48,093 bases of DNA from positions 1 to 48,093 of the forward strand of contig JAIXRN010000046.1 of NCBI GenBank assembly GCA_027485165.1, read 5' to 3'. Position 1 is the first letter of the stretch, and each line of letters opens with the position of its first letter. The notes beneath the pieces were generated by a model. It saw nothing but the letters and a program-made list of their open reading frames with translations. It was not told where the DNA came from and did no database searches. The position numbers and the translations under genes are program-made. Positions 16,584 to 23,736 of the stretch are shown piece by piece. The DNA comes from Rubrivivax sp. Its GTDB lineage: Bacteria > Pseudomonadota > Gammaproteobacteria > Burkholderiales > Burkholderiaceae_C.

Positions 16584-17485
16584 CAGCCGCCCCCCGAGCC
16601 CAAGGCGATGTCACGCGTCAGCGTGCCCACGCCCAGGGTGATGACCAGGCGCACGGCGTCGGGCAGCAATTCGCGCTGCTGCGCGGCGGCGGCCGCTGCT
16701 GCTGCCGCGGCCTGGGCCGCTTCGGCCGTGCCACCGCCAGCGGCTTCGCTGGCCGCATTGGCAGCGTCGGGGGCCGCGCCAGGGTTGGTGGGATTGCCCA
16801 GGTTTGCACCGCCCGGCCCGCTGCCAGCGCTGCCCGAAGCCCCGGGGGACACCGGCAGGACCGGCGTGCCGGCAGGCGGCGCCGCGGGCGCGTTGCCGGG
16901 CGTGGCGAAGTTGCCGGTGGACTGCGGGTTGGTCCAGGCGTTGCCGCGGTAGAAGTAGACCTGCCAGGTGCTGGCCTCGGCCACCGTCAACTGCCCGGGC
17001 TCGTTGCCCAGCAGCTGCTGGCTGCGCAGCCAGTGGTCGCTGATGTCAGCCACGCGCGTGGCGGTGGGGGCGGCCCAGCGCTGCCAGACGCCGCCGCGCA
17101 CGGCCCACACCACCAGGGCCACGCCGCCTTCCACCCGCCGTGTCAGGCGCAGGCTCTGGCCGTCGAAGCTCAGCGCCGGCACGGCGCCGGTTTCCTGCAC
17201 GGCCTGCAGGTCTTGTTCCCATTGCGTGACGACCGTGTTCAGCCGCAAGGTGCGGTCCATCACCGCCTGGCTGCCTTCACGCGCCCGCACGATGCCGTCC
17301 AGCCCACGCCAGGCCAGCGCCGCCAGGATCGCCATGATGAACAGCGCCACCAGCACTTCCACCAGCGTGAACCCGCTGCAGGCCACTGCATGGCCAAGCG
17401 TCCCGCCGCGGAACCGGCTTCGCCGGGCCGCAGGCGGACGGCCCCCTCGGGGGGTAGCAAGCGCCAGCGGGCTTGGGGGCTCCAT
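16583..17485 (-). CDS. gspJ: Type II secretion minor pseudopilin GspJ; N-terminus overlaps a dispersed repeat
   Basis: GspJ is a tip-complex pseudopilin. The prepilin site is CSG/FTLVEVLVALFIMAILAALA, followed by WRGLDGIVRAREGSQ. The ATG at 17485 directly follows the gspI TAA and would give a 37-residue leader. Its first 27 residues are encoded entirely by dispersed repeat copy B, so they are not ancestral. An internal GTG at 17386 would give a short leader (fMet-ACSG) but without the usual positive charge. Which start is used is undecided. The C-terminal third has a long Gly/Ala/Pro low-complexity insertion including ten consecutive alanines. The core family fold is otherwise complete. Confidence 0.88.
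   Translation of the reverse strand: MEPPSPLALATPRGGRPPAARRSRFRGGTLGHAVACSGFTLVEVLVALFIMAILAALAWRGLDGIVRAREGSQAVMDRTLRLNTVVTQWEQDLQAVQETGAVPALSFDGQSLRLTRRVEGGVALVVWAVRGGVWQRWAAPTATRVADISDHWLRSQQLLGNEPGQLTVAEASTWQVYFYRGNAWTNPQSTGNFATPGNAPAAPPAGTPVLPVSPGASGSAGSGPGGANLGNPTNPGAAPDAANAASEAAGGGTAEAAQAAAAAAAAAAQQRELLPDAVRLVITLGVGTLTRDIALGSGGG
17405..17485 (-). repeat. Dispersed GC-rich hairpin repeat, copy B (between gspI and the GspJ prepilin site)
   Basis: Minus-strand reading starts with ATGGAGCCCCCAAGCCC right after the gspI TAA. It passes through ACCCCCCGAGGGGGCC and ends GCCGGTTCCGCGGC. The last block matches copy A almost exactly (AAGCCGG versus GAGCCGG). The copy is 81 bases long, a multiple of three, so it keeps gspJ in frame. 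Confidence 0.78.
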
Positions 17486-17851
17486 TTACCGGGACAGAAC
17501 AGTGGACAAGGTGACCAGCGGCCGGCCGTCGGCGTCGGACACCTGGGCGTCGACGCGGCGGAAGCTGGGGTTGGGCGTCGGCCGGGTGATCAGCTTGCCT
17601 GCGTAACTGCGGCCCAGCTGTTCGCAGCTGAAGTCGGCGTCACCCACGCCCGGAAAGGCCCGCGCCAGCCGCAGCGCCGTGAGCTCGTTGTCAGCGCACC
17701 ACTGCGCCGCTACCACGTCGGAAAGCCGCTGGGCGTTGTCCGTCAGCACCCCGGCGGCGCGCAGGCCGGCACCCAGCGCGATGGCCACCACGGCCAGCGC
17801 CACCAGGGTTTCGACGAGGGTGAAGCCACGCCAGGCAGCCCGGGGCTTCAT
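17486..17851 (-). CDS. gspI: Type II secretion minor pseudopilin GspI
   Basis: GspI nucleates the pseudopilus tip complex. The leader MKPRAAWRG is cut before FTLVETLVALAVVAIALGAG, a textbook type IV prepilin site with Glu at mature position 5. WCADNELTALRL is the conserved GspI stretch. Length is 121 residues, normal for the family. The start overlaps the gspH stop by four bases. Confidence 0.94.
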   Translation of the reverse strand: MKPRAAWRGFTLVETLVALAVVAIALGAGLRAAGVLTDNAQRLSDVVAAQWCADNELTALRLARAFPGVGDADFSCEQLGRSYAGKLITRPTPNPSFRRVDAQVSDADGRPLVTLSTVLSR

Positions 17852-18396
17852 GGCGGGCTGGCCGGGGCGCCGCCGCCCACCGAGAACGGGCCCAGACCGT
17901 CGCTGCCGATCTCGATCTGCTGGTCTTCCAGGCGCAGGCTCAGGCGCTGCGCCGGCAGGATGGCGTCAGGCCCCAGCACCAGGAATCCGGGCGGCGGCAC
18001 CGTGGCGCTGACGCGATCGTCCAGCCAGCGCTGCGGCAGCTGGGTCTGCCCGCTCAGGCCCAGAAAACGAAAGCTGGCGCGGGGCTCGTCGGCAGCAGAG
18101 GCCGACACCGGCGGCTGAGCGTCGGTTGCCGCACCCGGCAGCCAGCGCACCGGCGTGCCGCTGACGCGCGATTCAGCGCGCGCCATTTCCAGCAGCGCCG
18201 CCAGGCGCACGGCTTCGCGTTCCAGTCGCGTGGCATTGCTGTCGCGCAGGGCCAATACGGCCAGGCCAGCCGAGACCGCCACCACCGCCAGCACCACCAG
18301 CAGTTCCAGCAACGTGAAACCGCGGGCCGCGGCCCGGGCTGCGCCCTTCAGGCGGCCGGGCGCCGGAACCTTACTGCCAGGACCCGATGTCGGCAT
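17848..18396 (-). CDS. gspH: Type II secretion minor pseudopilin GspH
   Basis: GspH is a minor pseudopilin linking the tip to the GspG shaft. The prepilin site is ARG/FTLLELLVVLAVVAVSAGLA, with EAVRLAALLEMARAESRVSG immediately after, as expected for GspH. I chose the ATG at 18396, inside the 3' end of gspG (26-base overlap), giving a 26-residue leader and 182 residues in total. No start codon closer to the cleavage site was seen. The C-terminal PFSVGGG strand is typical. Confidence 0.88.
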   Translation of the reverse strand: MPTSGPGSKVPAPGRLKGAARAAARGFTLLELLVVLAVVAVSAGLAVLALRDSNATRLEREAVRLAALLEMARAESRVSGTPVRWLPGAATDAQPPVSASAADEPRASFRFLGLSGQTQLPQRWLDDRVSATVPPPGFLVLGPDAILPAQRLSLRLEDQQIEIGSDGLGPFSVGGGAPASPP

Positions 18397-18856
18397 CTTT
18401 GCCTTCGCCGCCCGGCTGGCCGTCGGCGCCAAAGCTGAAGACGTCGATCTCGCCCTTCACACCCGGGTTGAGGAACTGGTATGGCCGGCTCCAGGGGTCG
18501 GCCGGGAGCTTGTCGATGTAGACCTTCCAGTTCGGCGGCACGTTGCCCACCGTGGGCTTGGTCACCAGGGCCTGCAGGCCCTGTTCGGCGCTGGGGTAGC
18601 GCTGGTTGTCCAGCTTGTAGAGCTTCAGGGCCTGCATCAGGTTGTTGACGTCGGTGCGGGCAGCTGTGACGCGGGCGTCGTCGGTGCGTTCGATCAGGTT
18701 GGGCACGATCAGCGCGCCCAGGATGCCGATGATGACCAGCACCACCAGCAGTTCGATCAGCGTGAAGCCGCGCCGCAGCGCCCGGGTGGTGCCTGCGGGC
18801 CAGGCCGCCCGGAAACGTGAAAGGCTGCGGCGATCGATGGAAAAGGGCGGTTGCAT
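18371..18856 (-). CDS. gspG: Type II secretion major pseudopilin GspG
   Basis: GspG polymerises into the pseudopilus shaft. Prepilin site RRG/FTLIELLVVLVIIGILGALI is perfect. The globular part is DDARVTAARTDVNNLMQALK, LYKLDNQRYPSAEQGLQALV and DPWSRPYQFLNPG. It ends with the calcium-site region FGADGQPGGEGKDADIGSW. The ATG at 18856 gives a 29-residue leader, longer than the usual 6-12 residues; no nearer start is present, and an in-frame ATG further upstream would lengthen it more. First gene of the minus-strand operon, divergent from gspC. Confidence 0.94.
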   Translation of the reverse strand: MQPPFSIDRRSLSRFRAAWPAGTTRALRRGFTLIELLVVLVIIGILGALIVPNLIERTDDARVTAARTDVNNLMQALKLYKLDNQRYPSAEQGLQALVTKPTVGNVPPNWKVYIDKLPADPWSRPYQFLNPGVKGEIDVFSFGADGQPGGEGKDADIGSWQ

Positions 18857-18916
18857 GGGGCCGTATGCGAGCTTGGAAGAGCCCGGCTGCGAAGGTCGCT
18901 GAATCATAATCGGCGC
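18857..18916. promoter_or_regulatory. Divergent gspG/gspC control region
   Basis: Only 60 bases separate the chosen start codons. AT-rich cataat at 18906-18911 reads as CATAAT for gspC. The overlapping minus-strand TATGAT at about 18909-18904 is a possible -10 for the gspG operon. No -35 hexamer is convincing on either strand. If CATAAT is used, gspC mRNA would be nearly leaderless. Confidence 0.35.
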
Positions 18917-19543
18917 ATGTTGGCACGTTGGTGGACATTCGGCGTCTGGGCCTTGGTGGCTGGAAGCGCACTTTTCTGGGGTTTGCGCGTCTTCGTGCAG
19001 GCCCCGGCCGCGCCACGCGACACGGTGGTGGCCCAACCCGGCGGCGACCTGCGCGGCGACCTGACGCGCCTGTTCGGTGCCGACGCGCCGCCACCGCCCG
19101 AGCCGGTACAGGAAGCCGCCGTGGCCGCACCCAACCCCCGCTTTGTGCTGGTGGGTGTGCTCAGCCCGCGCGCTGCCGGCGCAGCGCGTGAAGGCGTGGC
19201 GCTGATCGCTACCGACGGCAACCCGGCCAAGGCCTACCGCGTGGGCCAGGTGGTGGACGGCAATACCGTGCTGCAGACCGTCAGCGCCCGTGGCGCGCAG
19301 CTGGGCGCGCGCGGCGGGCCGGCGACCGTGGCGCTGGAACTGGCGCCGCTGCCGGCCGCAGCCACGGGCACGCTGCCGTCGATCGGCGGCCAGGGTGCGC
19401 CAGGGCCGGTACGGCAGCCCGGACAGCCGCCCGGTATGCCCACCGCGGCATTCAACCCCAATCAGCAGCCCGAGTTCGCCGACGCCCAGGCGTTGCAGGC
19501 CGAACCTGGCCAAAACAACGCCGACACCGCCGTGCTGCGCTGA
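18917..19543 (+). CDS. gspC: Type II secretion protein GspC
   Basis: GspC connects the inner-membrane platform to the secretin. The 208-residue protein has one N-terminal transmembrane helix (TFGVWALVAGSALFWGLRVF) and a Pro/Ala linker. The homology region follows: DLTRLFGAD, then NPRFVLVGVLSPRAAGAARE, GVALIATDGNPAKAYRVGQV and VDGNTVLQTVSARGAQLG. A Pro/Gln/Asn-rich tail replaces the PDZ or coiled-coil domain of longer GspC proteins. Divergent placement relative to gspG is as in Burkholderia-type gsp loci. Convergent with cobT. Confidence 0.9.
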   Translation: MLARWWTFGVWALVAGSALFWGLRVFVQAPAAPRDTVVAQPGGDLRGDLTRLFGADAPPPPEPVQEAAVAAPNPRFVLVGVLSPRAAGAAREGVALIATDGNPAKAYRVGQVVDGNTVLQTVSARGAQLGARGGPATVALELAPLPAAATGTLPSIGGQGAPGPVRQPGQPPGMPTAAFNPNQQPEFADAQALQAEPGQNNADTAVLR

Positions 19544-19546
19544 ACC

Positions 19547-19563
19547 GGCTGCGGGCGGCAGCC
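19547..19563. terminator. Weak hairpin between gspC and cobT
   Basis: GGCTGC (19547-19552), five-base loop and GCAGCC (19558-19563) form a 6-bp stem just after the gspC stop, in the 58-base convergent gap. No T-run follows, so intrinsic termination is doubtful. Confidence 0.3.
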
Positions 19564-19601
19564 GTCTAAAGGCTGGCCCCTGCAGCGCTGCGTTCTGCGC
19601 G

Positions 19602-20720
19602 TCAGCCTGCCCACCCGGCAGGCGCCGAACCTGGATCTGAGCCCGGAACAGACGGCCTGCCCGGCTCCTGCCCATCGGACGGTGGCAGCGGGCGCGAAGG
19701 CCCGCCATCTTCACCGTCGGCCACCGCCGTGAGCAACGCACCAGCGCTTTGCACCAGCGGCCAGGCCAGGGTGGCACCCGTGCCGTCGGTGCTGTCCATG
19801 CCCAGTTCCAGCAGCGCCGAGGCGCGAAACAGGTTCAGGGCCTGGTCCAGGCCCAGGTGGTTGTGGCTGCGGCAGAAGACGCAGTAGTCGGTGACGGGCT
19901 GGGCGATGCGCGCGGCCACCATCAGCGCAGCACAGGCCGGCAGGCCATCGATCATCAGCAAATGGCGCTTGCTGGCGGCCATCAGCATCACGCCCACCAT
20001 CACCGCCACTTCGAAGCCGCCAAAGGCCGCGAGCACCTCGACAGGTTCGCTGATGTCGCGGTGCCGGCCTTGCGCGCCCTGCAGGATGACCAGCAACTGG
20101 GCCAGACGGTCGGTATCCATTTCAGGGCTGGACATCACCAGGTCGCGCACCGCGCAGTCGGTCAGGCGCGACAACACCAGGGCTGCGCTTTCGTGGGCAC
20201 CCGTGCCCACGCCCGCCAGCACGGTGACGTTGCCGACCAGCTGGTCGGCAATCTCCATCCCGGCACGCATGGCGGCCTGCGCCTGCGCCACGCTCATGGC
20301 CACGGTGGCGCGGGCGTTGCGCGTGCCGTGGGCGATCTTGCGCACCAGCAGGCGGTCGTGCGAAGGCAGTTCGTCGGCCATGCCGCAGTCCACCACCTGC
20401 ACGGCCATGCCCTGGGTGCGGGCGAACACGGTCAAGGGCAACTGCCGTTCAAGCAGCAGGCGCACGGTGTCGGCGGTGCGGCGCGGGTCGGCGGCTTCCA
20501 GCCCGTCGACGGCCAGGCCATGGTCAGCGGCGCAGACCAGCACCTGCGGGTGATGAAACGCAGGCTTCAGCGTGTTCTGCATCAAGCCCAGGCGTACCGC
20601 CAGGGGTTCCAGTTCACCCAGGCTGCCGCCCGCTTCATTGCGGCGCTGCAGCTTGTCGCGCAGGGCCTGCTCCAACAGCGGGTTGGTGGTCGGCGCAACG
20701 AGCGAACGCGTGGTGAGCAT
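19602..20720 (-). CDS. CobT-family phosphoribosyltransferase (nicotinate-nucleotide:dimethylbenzimidazole type), divergent active site
   Basis: The 372-residue protein aligns along its length with CobT, which makes alpha-ribazole phosphate for the lower ligand of cobalamin. Matching stretches are VLVCAADHGLAVDG, VQVVDCGMADELPSH, KIAHGTRNARATVAMS and VLAAFGGFEVAVMVGVMLMA, plus LMIDGLPACAALMVAARIAQ. Two positions differ from the enterobacterial enzyme as I recall it. The GVGELGMANTT loop with catalytic Glu174 is replaced by GVGTGAHES (Thr173). The catalytic Glu317 motif GEGSGAA is TDGTGAT (Asp312). It may be a paralogue with another base or donor. No cobalamin genes are nearby; it is 16 bases downstream of ilvA. 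A disordered Pro/Gly/Ser tail follows residue 335. Start ATG at 20720. Confidence 0.75.
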   Translation of the reverse strand: MLTTRSLVAPTTNPLLEQALRDKLQRRNEAGGSLGELEPLAVRLGLMQNTLKPAFHHPQVLVCAADHGLAVDGLEAADPRRTADTVRLLLERQLPLTVFARTQGMAVQVVDCGMADELPSHDRLLVRKIAHGTRNARATVAMSVAQAQAAMRAGMEIADQLVGNVTVLAGVGTGAHESAALVLSRLTDCAVRDLVMSSPEMDTDRLAQLLVILQGAQGRHRDISEPVEVLAAFGGFEVAVMVGVMLMAASKRHLLMIDGLPACAALMVAARIAQPVTDYCVFCRSHNHLGLDQALNLFRASALLELGMDSTDGTGATLAWPLVQSAGALLTAVADGEDGGPSRPLPPSDGQEPGRPSVPGSDPGSAPAGWAG

Positions 20721-20736
20721 GGTGCTGGCAGTGTAG

Positions 20737-22299
20737 TCAGCGCCCTGCTTCAGCACGCAAGAATAAAGCCGCAACCGGGTTGGCAGTTTCTTCAGTGCAG
20801 GGGTAGGCCAGGGTGCGCAGGAAGTCGTCGAAAGCCGCTTCGTCGCCGCGCGGCACCTGGATGCCCACCAGGATGCGCCCGTAGTCGGCACCCTGGTTGC
20901 GGTAATGGAACAGGCTGATGTTCCAGCCCGGGTGCATGGCCGCCAGGAAGCGCATCAGCGCGCCTGGCCGTTCCGGAAACTGGAAGCGGAACAGCCTTTC
21001 GTCGGCCGCCAGGTCGCTGCGACCGCCCACCATGTGGCGCAGATGTTCCTTGGCGAATTCGTCGTCGGTCAGGTTGACTGTGGCAAAGCCCTGGCGCAGG
21101 AACTGGCGTTCCAGCTTGTCGGCTTCCTCGCGACGGGTGATGGCCAGGCCGACGAACACATGGGCCTGGCGCGTGTCGCTGATGCGGTAGTTGAATTCGG
21201 TCACCGAACGCGGGCCCAGCACTTCGCAGAAGTGCTTGAACGAACCGCGTTCTTCCGGGATGGTGACGGCGAACAGGGCCTCGCGCTGTTCACCGAATTC
21301 AGCGCGTTCGGCCACGAAGCGCAGGCGGTCGAAGTTCATGTTCGCGCCGCAGGTGATGGCCACCAGGGTCTGGCCCTTCAGCCGGTGCGTAGCCACGTAC
21401 TGCTTGATGCCGGCCACGCCCAGCGCACCGGCGGGTTCCAGCACGCAGCGGGTGTCCTGGAACACGTCCTTGATGGCGGCGCAGACGGCGTCGGTGTCGA
21501 CGACCACGTAGTCATCGACCAGTTCGCGCGCGATGCGGAAGGTCTCTTCGCCCACCTGCTTGACGGCCGTGCCGTCGGAAAAGAGCCCTACGTCGGCCAG
21601 CGTGACGCGCCGGCCGCGCTGCACCGACTGCAACATGGCGTTGGAGTCGGCAGTCTGCACGCCAATGACGCGGATGTCGGGCCGCACGGCCTTGATGTAA
21701 GCCGCCACGCCCGAGATCAGCCCGCCGCCGCCGATGGCCACGAACACGGCGTCGATGGGGCCCTGGTGCTGGCGCAGGATCTCCATCGCCACCGTGCCCT
21801 GGCCAGCGATGACGTCGGGGTCGTCGAAGGGATGCACGAAGCTCAGCCCGCGTTCGGCCTGCAGCTGCAGGGCGTGGCCATAGGCGTCGGAATAGCTGTC
21901 GCCGTGCAGGACGACATCGCCGCCCAGGGCCTGCACGGCGTCGACCTTCAAGCGCGGCGTGGTCACCGGCATCACCACCACCGCACGCGTGCCCAGGCGC
22001 TTGGCGGCCAGCGCCACGCCCTGGGCATGGTTGCCGGCCGACGCGCAGATGACCCCGCGTGCCAGGCTTTCAGCATCCAGCCGCACCATCTTGTTGTACG
22101 CGCCGCGCAGCTTGAAGCTGAAGACCGGCTGCTGGTCTTCGCGCTTGAGCAGCACCTGGTTGCCAATGCGCCGCGACAGGCTGCGCGCGGGGTCGAGCGC
22201 GGTTTCGCGCGCCACGTCGTAGACGCGCGCCGTCAGGATGCGCTGCAGGTAGGCAGCCGCCAGTCGGTGCCCCAGGGGCCGCAGGGTGCGCAATGGCAT
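20737..22299 (-). CDS. ilvA: Threonine ammonia-lyase (threonine deaminase), biosynthetic, IlvA
   Basis: IlvA converts threonine to 2-oxobutyrate, the committed step to isoleucine. The 520-residue protein has the PLP lysine K63 in FSFKLRGAYNKM, SAGNHAQGVALAAKRLG, and the phosphate loop GGGGLISG. The CVLEPAGALGVAG stretch follows. Two C-terminal ACT-like regulatory domains (EERGSFKHFCEVLGPRSVTE and FRFQFPERPGALMRFLAAMH) bind isoleucine and valine in the long biosynthetic form. The frame is open to 22422, but residues before the chosen ATG are a Pro/Ala-rich run of low complexity. cobT follows by 16 bases, probably co-transcribed. A small RNA gene with its own terminator lies about 165 bases upstream. 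Confidence 0.95.
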   Translation of the reverse strand: MPLRTLRPLGHRLAAAYLQRILTARVYDVARETALDPARSLSRRIGNQVLLKREDQQPVFSFKLRGAYNKMVRLDAESLARGVICASAGNHAQGVALAAKRLGTRAVVVMPVTTPRLKVDAVQALGGDVVLHGDSYSDAYGHALQLQAERGLSFVHPFDDPDVIAGQGTVAMEILRQHQGPIDAVFVAIGGGGLISGVAAYIKAVRPDIRVIGVQTADSNAMLQSVQRGRRVTLADVGLFSDGTAVKQVGEETFRIARELVDDYVVVDTDAVCAAIKDVFQDTRCVLEPAGALGVAGIKQYVATHRLKGQTLVAITCGANMNFDRLRFVAERAEFGEQREALFAVTIPEERGSFKHFCEVLGPRSVTEFNYRISDTRQAHVFVGLAITRREEADKLERQFLRQGFATVNLTDDEFAKEHLRHMVGGRSDLAADERLFRFQFPERPGALMRFLAAMHPGWNISLFHYRNQGADYGRILVGIQVPRGDEAAFDDFLRTLAYPCTEETANPVAALFLRAEAGR

Positions 22300-22463
22300 G
22301 CGAGGCGCGGACGGCGCCGGGGGCGCAGGGCGCGCGGGGCGCACCGGCAGCGCTGGGGACTTTGGGCGGGCAGCGCCTGCGGGCATCTTGGGGGCACCAG
22401 GCCTTCTGGGCCGGGGTGGCAATCAGGGGGCGCTGATCATAGGCTGCGGCCTGGGCGGGCAAG

Positions 22464-22493
22464 AAAAAAGCCCGGCACCTTGCGGCACCGGGC
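22464..22493 (-). terminator. Intrinsic terminator of the small RNA
   Basis: The minus strand reads GCCCGGTGCC, GCAA loop, GGTGCCGGGC, then TTTTTTCTT. The stem is ten pairs including two G-T wobbles, with a GNRA-type tetraloop. The T-run is at 22469-22464. This is among the cleanest intrinsic terminators in the window. Confidence 0.85.
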
Positions 22494-22553
22494 TGAATCC
22501 ACCATTGGAGGAGGTGGAGGAGACAAGCGGTGGGGCGTCATCGACACCCCTTG
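22464..22553 (-). ncRNA. Probable small RNA with two anti-Shine-Dalgarno motifs
   Basis: On the minus strand a roughly 90-nt transcript is predicted from its own promoter and terminator. A 5' hairpin pairs GGGGUGUC (22550-22543) with GACGCCCC (22539-22532). Next come CUCCUCC (22522-22516) and CCUCCUCC (22514-22507), both complementary to a GGAGG ribosome-binding site. UCCACC (22518-22513) can pair with GGUGGA (22503-22498), presenting UCCUCCAAU as a loop. The 3' end is a terminator hairpin (22493-22470) followed by TTTTTT. The design resembles the CUCCUCC-loop (Cuckoo/CcsR-type) sRNAs of proteobacteria; homology is not shown. It could also act as an ilvA leader, but the strong terminator favours a separate RNA. 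Confidence 0.65.
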
Positions 22554-22559
22554 TAACGC

Positions 22560-22588
22560 AGTCTAGCGATGGTTTTGCTGCGGTGCAA
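22560..22588 (-). promoter_or_regulatory. Predicted promoter of the small RNA
   Basis: TTGCAC (22588-22583) and TAGACT (22565-22560) are separated by exactly 17 bases on the minus strand. Transcription would start near 22554-22552. The hexamers match the sigma-70 consensus only partly (three and four of six), so support rests mainly on spacing and on the RNA structure downstream. Confidence 0.5.
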
Positions 22589-22662
22589 TATGCTTTCTGG
22601 ACTGATCGCTCCAGAATCACGGCACATCACTTCAGATGCTCCACATCGGGGCTGAACACCGC

Positions 22663-23085
22663 ATGGAATGCACCATCAACTGGCTGCCGGGCACCGGCAT
22701 GGGCTTTGTGGCCGAAACCGGCAGCGGCCATTTCCTGACCATGGACGGCGCGCCCGACGGCGGCGGGCGGAATCTGGCGCCGCGGCCGATGGAAACCGTG
22801 CTGGCCGGTACCGGCGGCTGCACGGCCTATGACGTGGTGCTGATCCTGAAGCGTGGGCGCCAGGACGTGCGCGGCTGCAGCGTCAAGGTGCAGGCCGAGC
22901 GCGCCGAGCAGGACCCCAAGGTCTTCACGCGCATCCACATGCAATTCACCGTCACCGGTCGCGGGCTGGCCCCGGCCGTGGTCGAACGCGCCATCGCGTT
23001 GTCGCACGAAAAATATTGTTCAGCCAGCATCATGCTGGCGAAGACGGCCGAGGTAACGACCGGGTTCGAGATCGTCGAAGGCTAG
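22663..23085 (+). CDS. OsmC family protein (peroxiredoxin-like)
   Basis: A 140-residue OsmC/Ohr-superfamily protein, YhfA-like. MECTINWL, MDGAPDGGGRNLAPRPMETV and LAGTGGCTAYDVVLILKRGR contain the first reactive cysteine. HEKYCSASIMLAKTAEV holds the second. Family members are thiol-dependent peroxidases acting on organic hydroperoxides; the substrate of this subgroup is less certain. I chose the ATG at 22663, which gives the conserved MECTxxWL start, over an in-frame ATG at 22636. Divergent from the small RNA and convergent with coq7 (24-base gap). Confidence 0.9.
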   Translation: MECTINWLPGTGMGFVAETGSGHFLTMDGAPDGGGRNLAPRPMETVLAGTGGCTAYDVVLILKRGRQDVRGCSVKVQAERAEQDPKVFTRIHMQFTVTGRGLAPAVVERAIALSHEKYCSASIMLAKTAEVTTGFEIVEG

Positions 23086-23109
23086 GGTCGCCGCAGCGGC
23101 GGGCGCCGG

Positions 23110-23736
23110 CTAGATGCGGTGCGCGGTGCTCGTCATCAGCTTCGATGCGCCGCGCATCAGCCAGCGCACCGGCGCGGGCAGCTCGGCGGCACCGGCGTCC
23201 AGGGCCTCTTCGGCATGGCGCCGCTCGTCTTCCTGCATGTGGGCGACGATGGCGCGCGAACGCTGGTCCTGAGCCGGCAGGCGGTCCAGGTGACCCGCCA
23301 GGTGCTGTTCGACCTGGCGCTCGGTCTCGACGACGAAACCCAGGCTGTTGCGGTCGCCCAGGCGGCCTGCCAGCAGGCCGATGGCGAACGAGCCGCCGTA
23401 CCACAGCGGGTTCAGCAGGCTGGGGCGGGCGCCCAGTTCGTCCAGGCGCTGGCGCGTCCAGGCCAGGTGGTCGGTTTCCTCGCGTGCGGCCTGCTGCATC
23501 TGCTGGCGCAGGCCGTTGCTGCGTGCCGTCAGGGCCTGGGCCTGGTACAGCGCCTGGGCGCAGACCTCGCCGACATGGTTCACGCGCATCAGCGCGCCTG
23601 CCAGCGCGCGGTCTTCGTCCGAGAGCTCGGTGTCGGCACAGCGCGCCCCGGGGTTGGGGCGGGACGCGTGTGCAGGCCCGGCAACGGTGCGCAGCGCGTT
23701 GTCCACGCTGACGATCAGGCGGTCGATGGGCGTCAT
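23110..23736 (-). CDS. coq7: Demethoxyubiquinone hydroxylase Coq7
   Basis: Coq7 is a membrane-associated di-iron monooxygenase hydroxylating 2-polyprenyl-3-methyl-6-methoxy-benzoquinol in ubiquinone synthesis. It replaces UbiF in many betaproteobacteria. Iron ligands are visible in [44 protein letters not shown] and [15 protein letters not shown] (ExxH repeats). The 208-residue length is standard. The frame is open upstream to 23799, but the ATG at 23736 gives the conserved [16 protein letters not shown] start. Confidence 0.94.
   Translation of the reverse strand: MTPIDRLIVSVDNALRTVAGPAHASRPNPGARCADTELSDEDRALAGALMRVNHVGEVCAQALYQAQALTARSNGLRQQMQQAAREETDHLAWTRQRLDELGARPSLLNPLWYGGSFAIGLLAGRLGDRNSLGFVVETERQVEQHLAGHLDRLPAQDQRSRAIVAHMQEDERRHAEEALDAGAAELPAPVRWLMRGASKLMTSTAHRI

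Noticed and set aside
14317..16641. Long plus-strand open frame (about 770 codons) opposite gspK and gspL
   Set aside because: It spans two confident minus-strand genes, has Gln/His/Arg-rich shadow composition, and contains no recognisable domain.
22464..22563. Amino-acid attenuator leader peptide for ilvA
   Set aside because: A short frame (M-T-P-H-R-L-S-P-P-P) exists but has no run of Ile, Val, Leu or Thr codons and no alternative antiterminator was found; a separate small RNA fits better.
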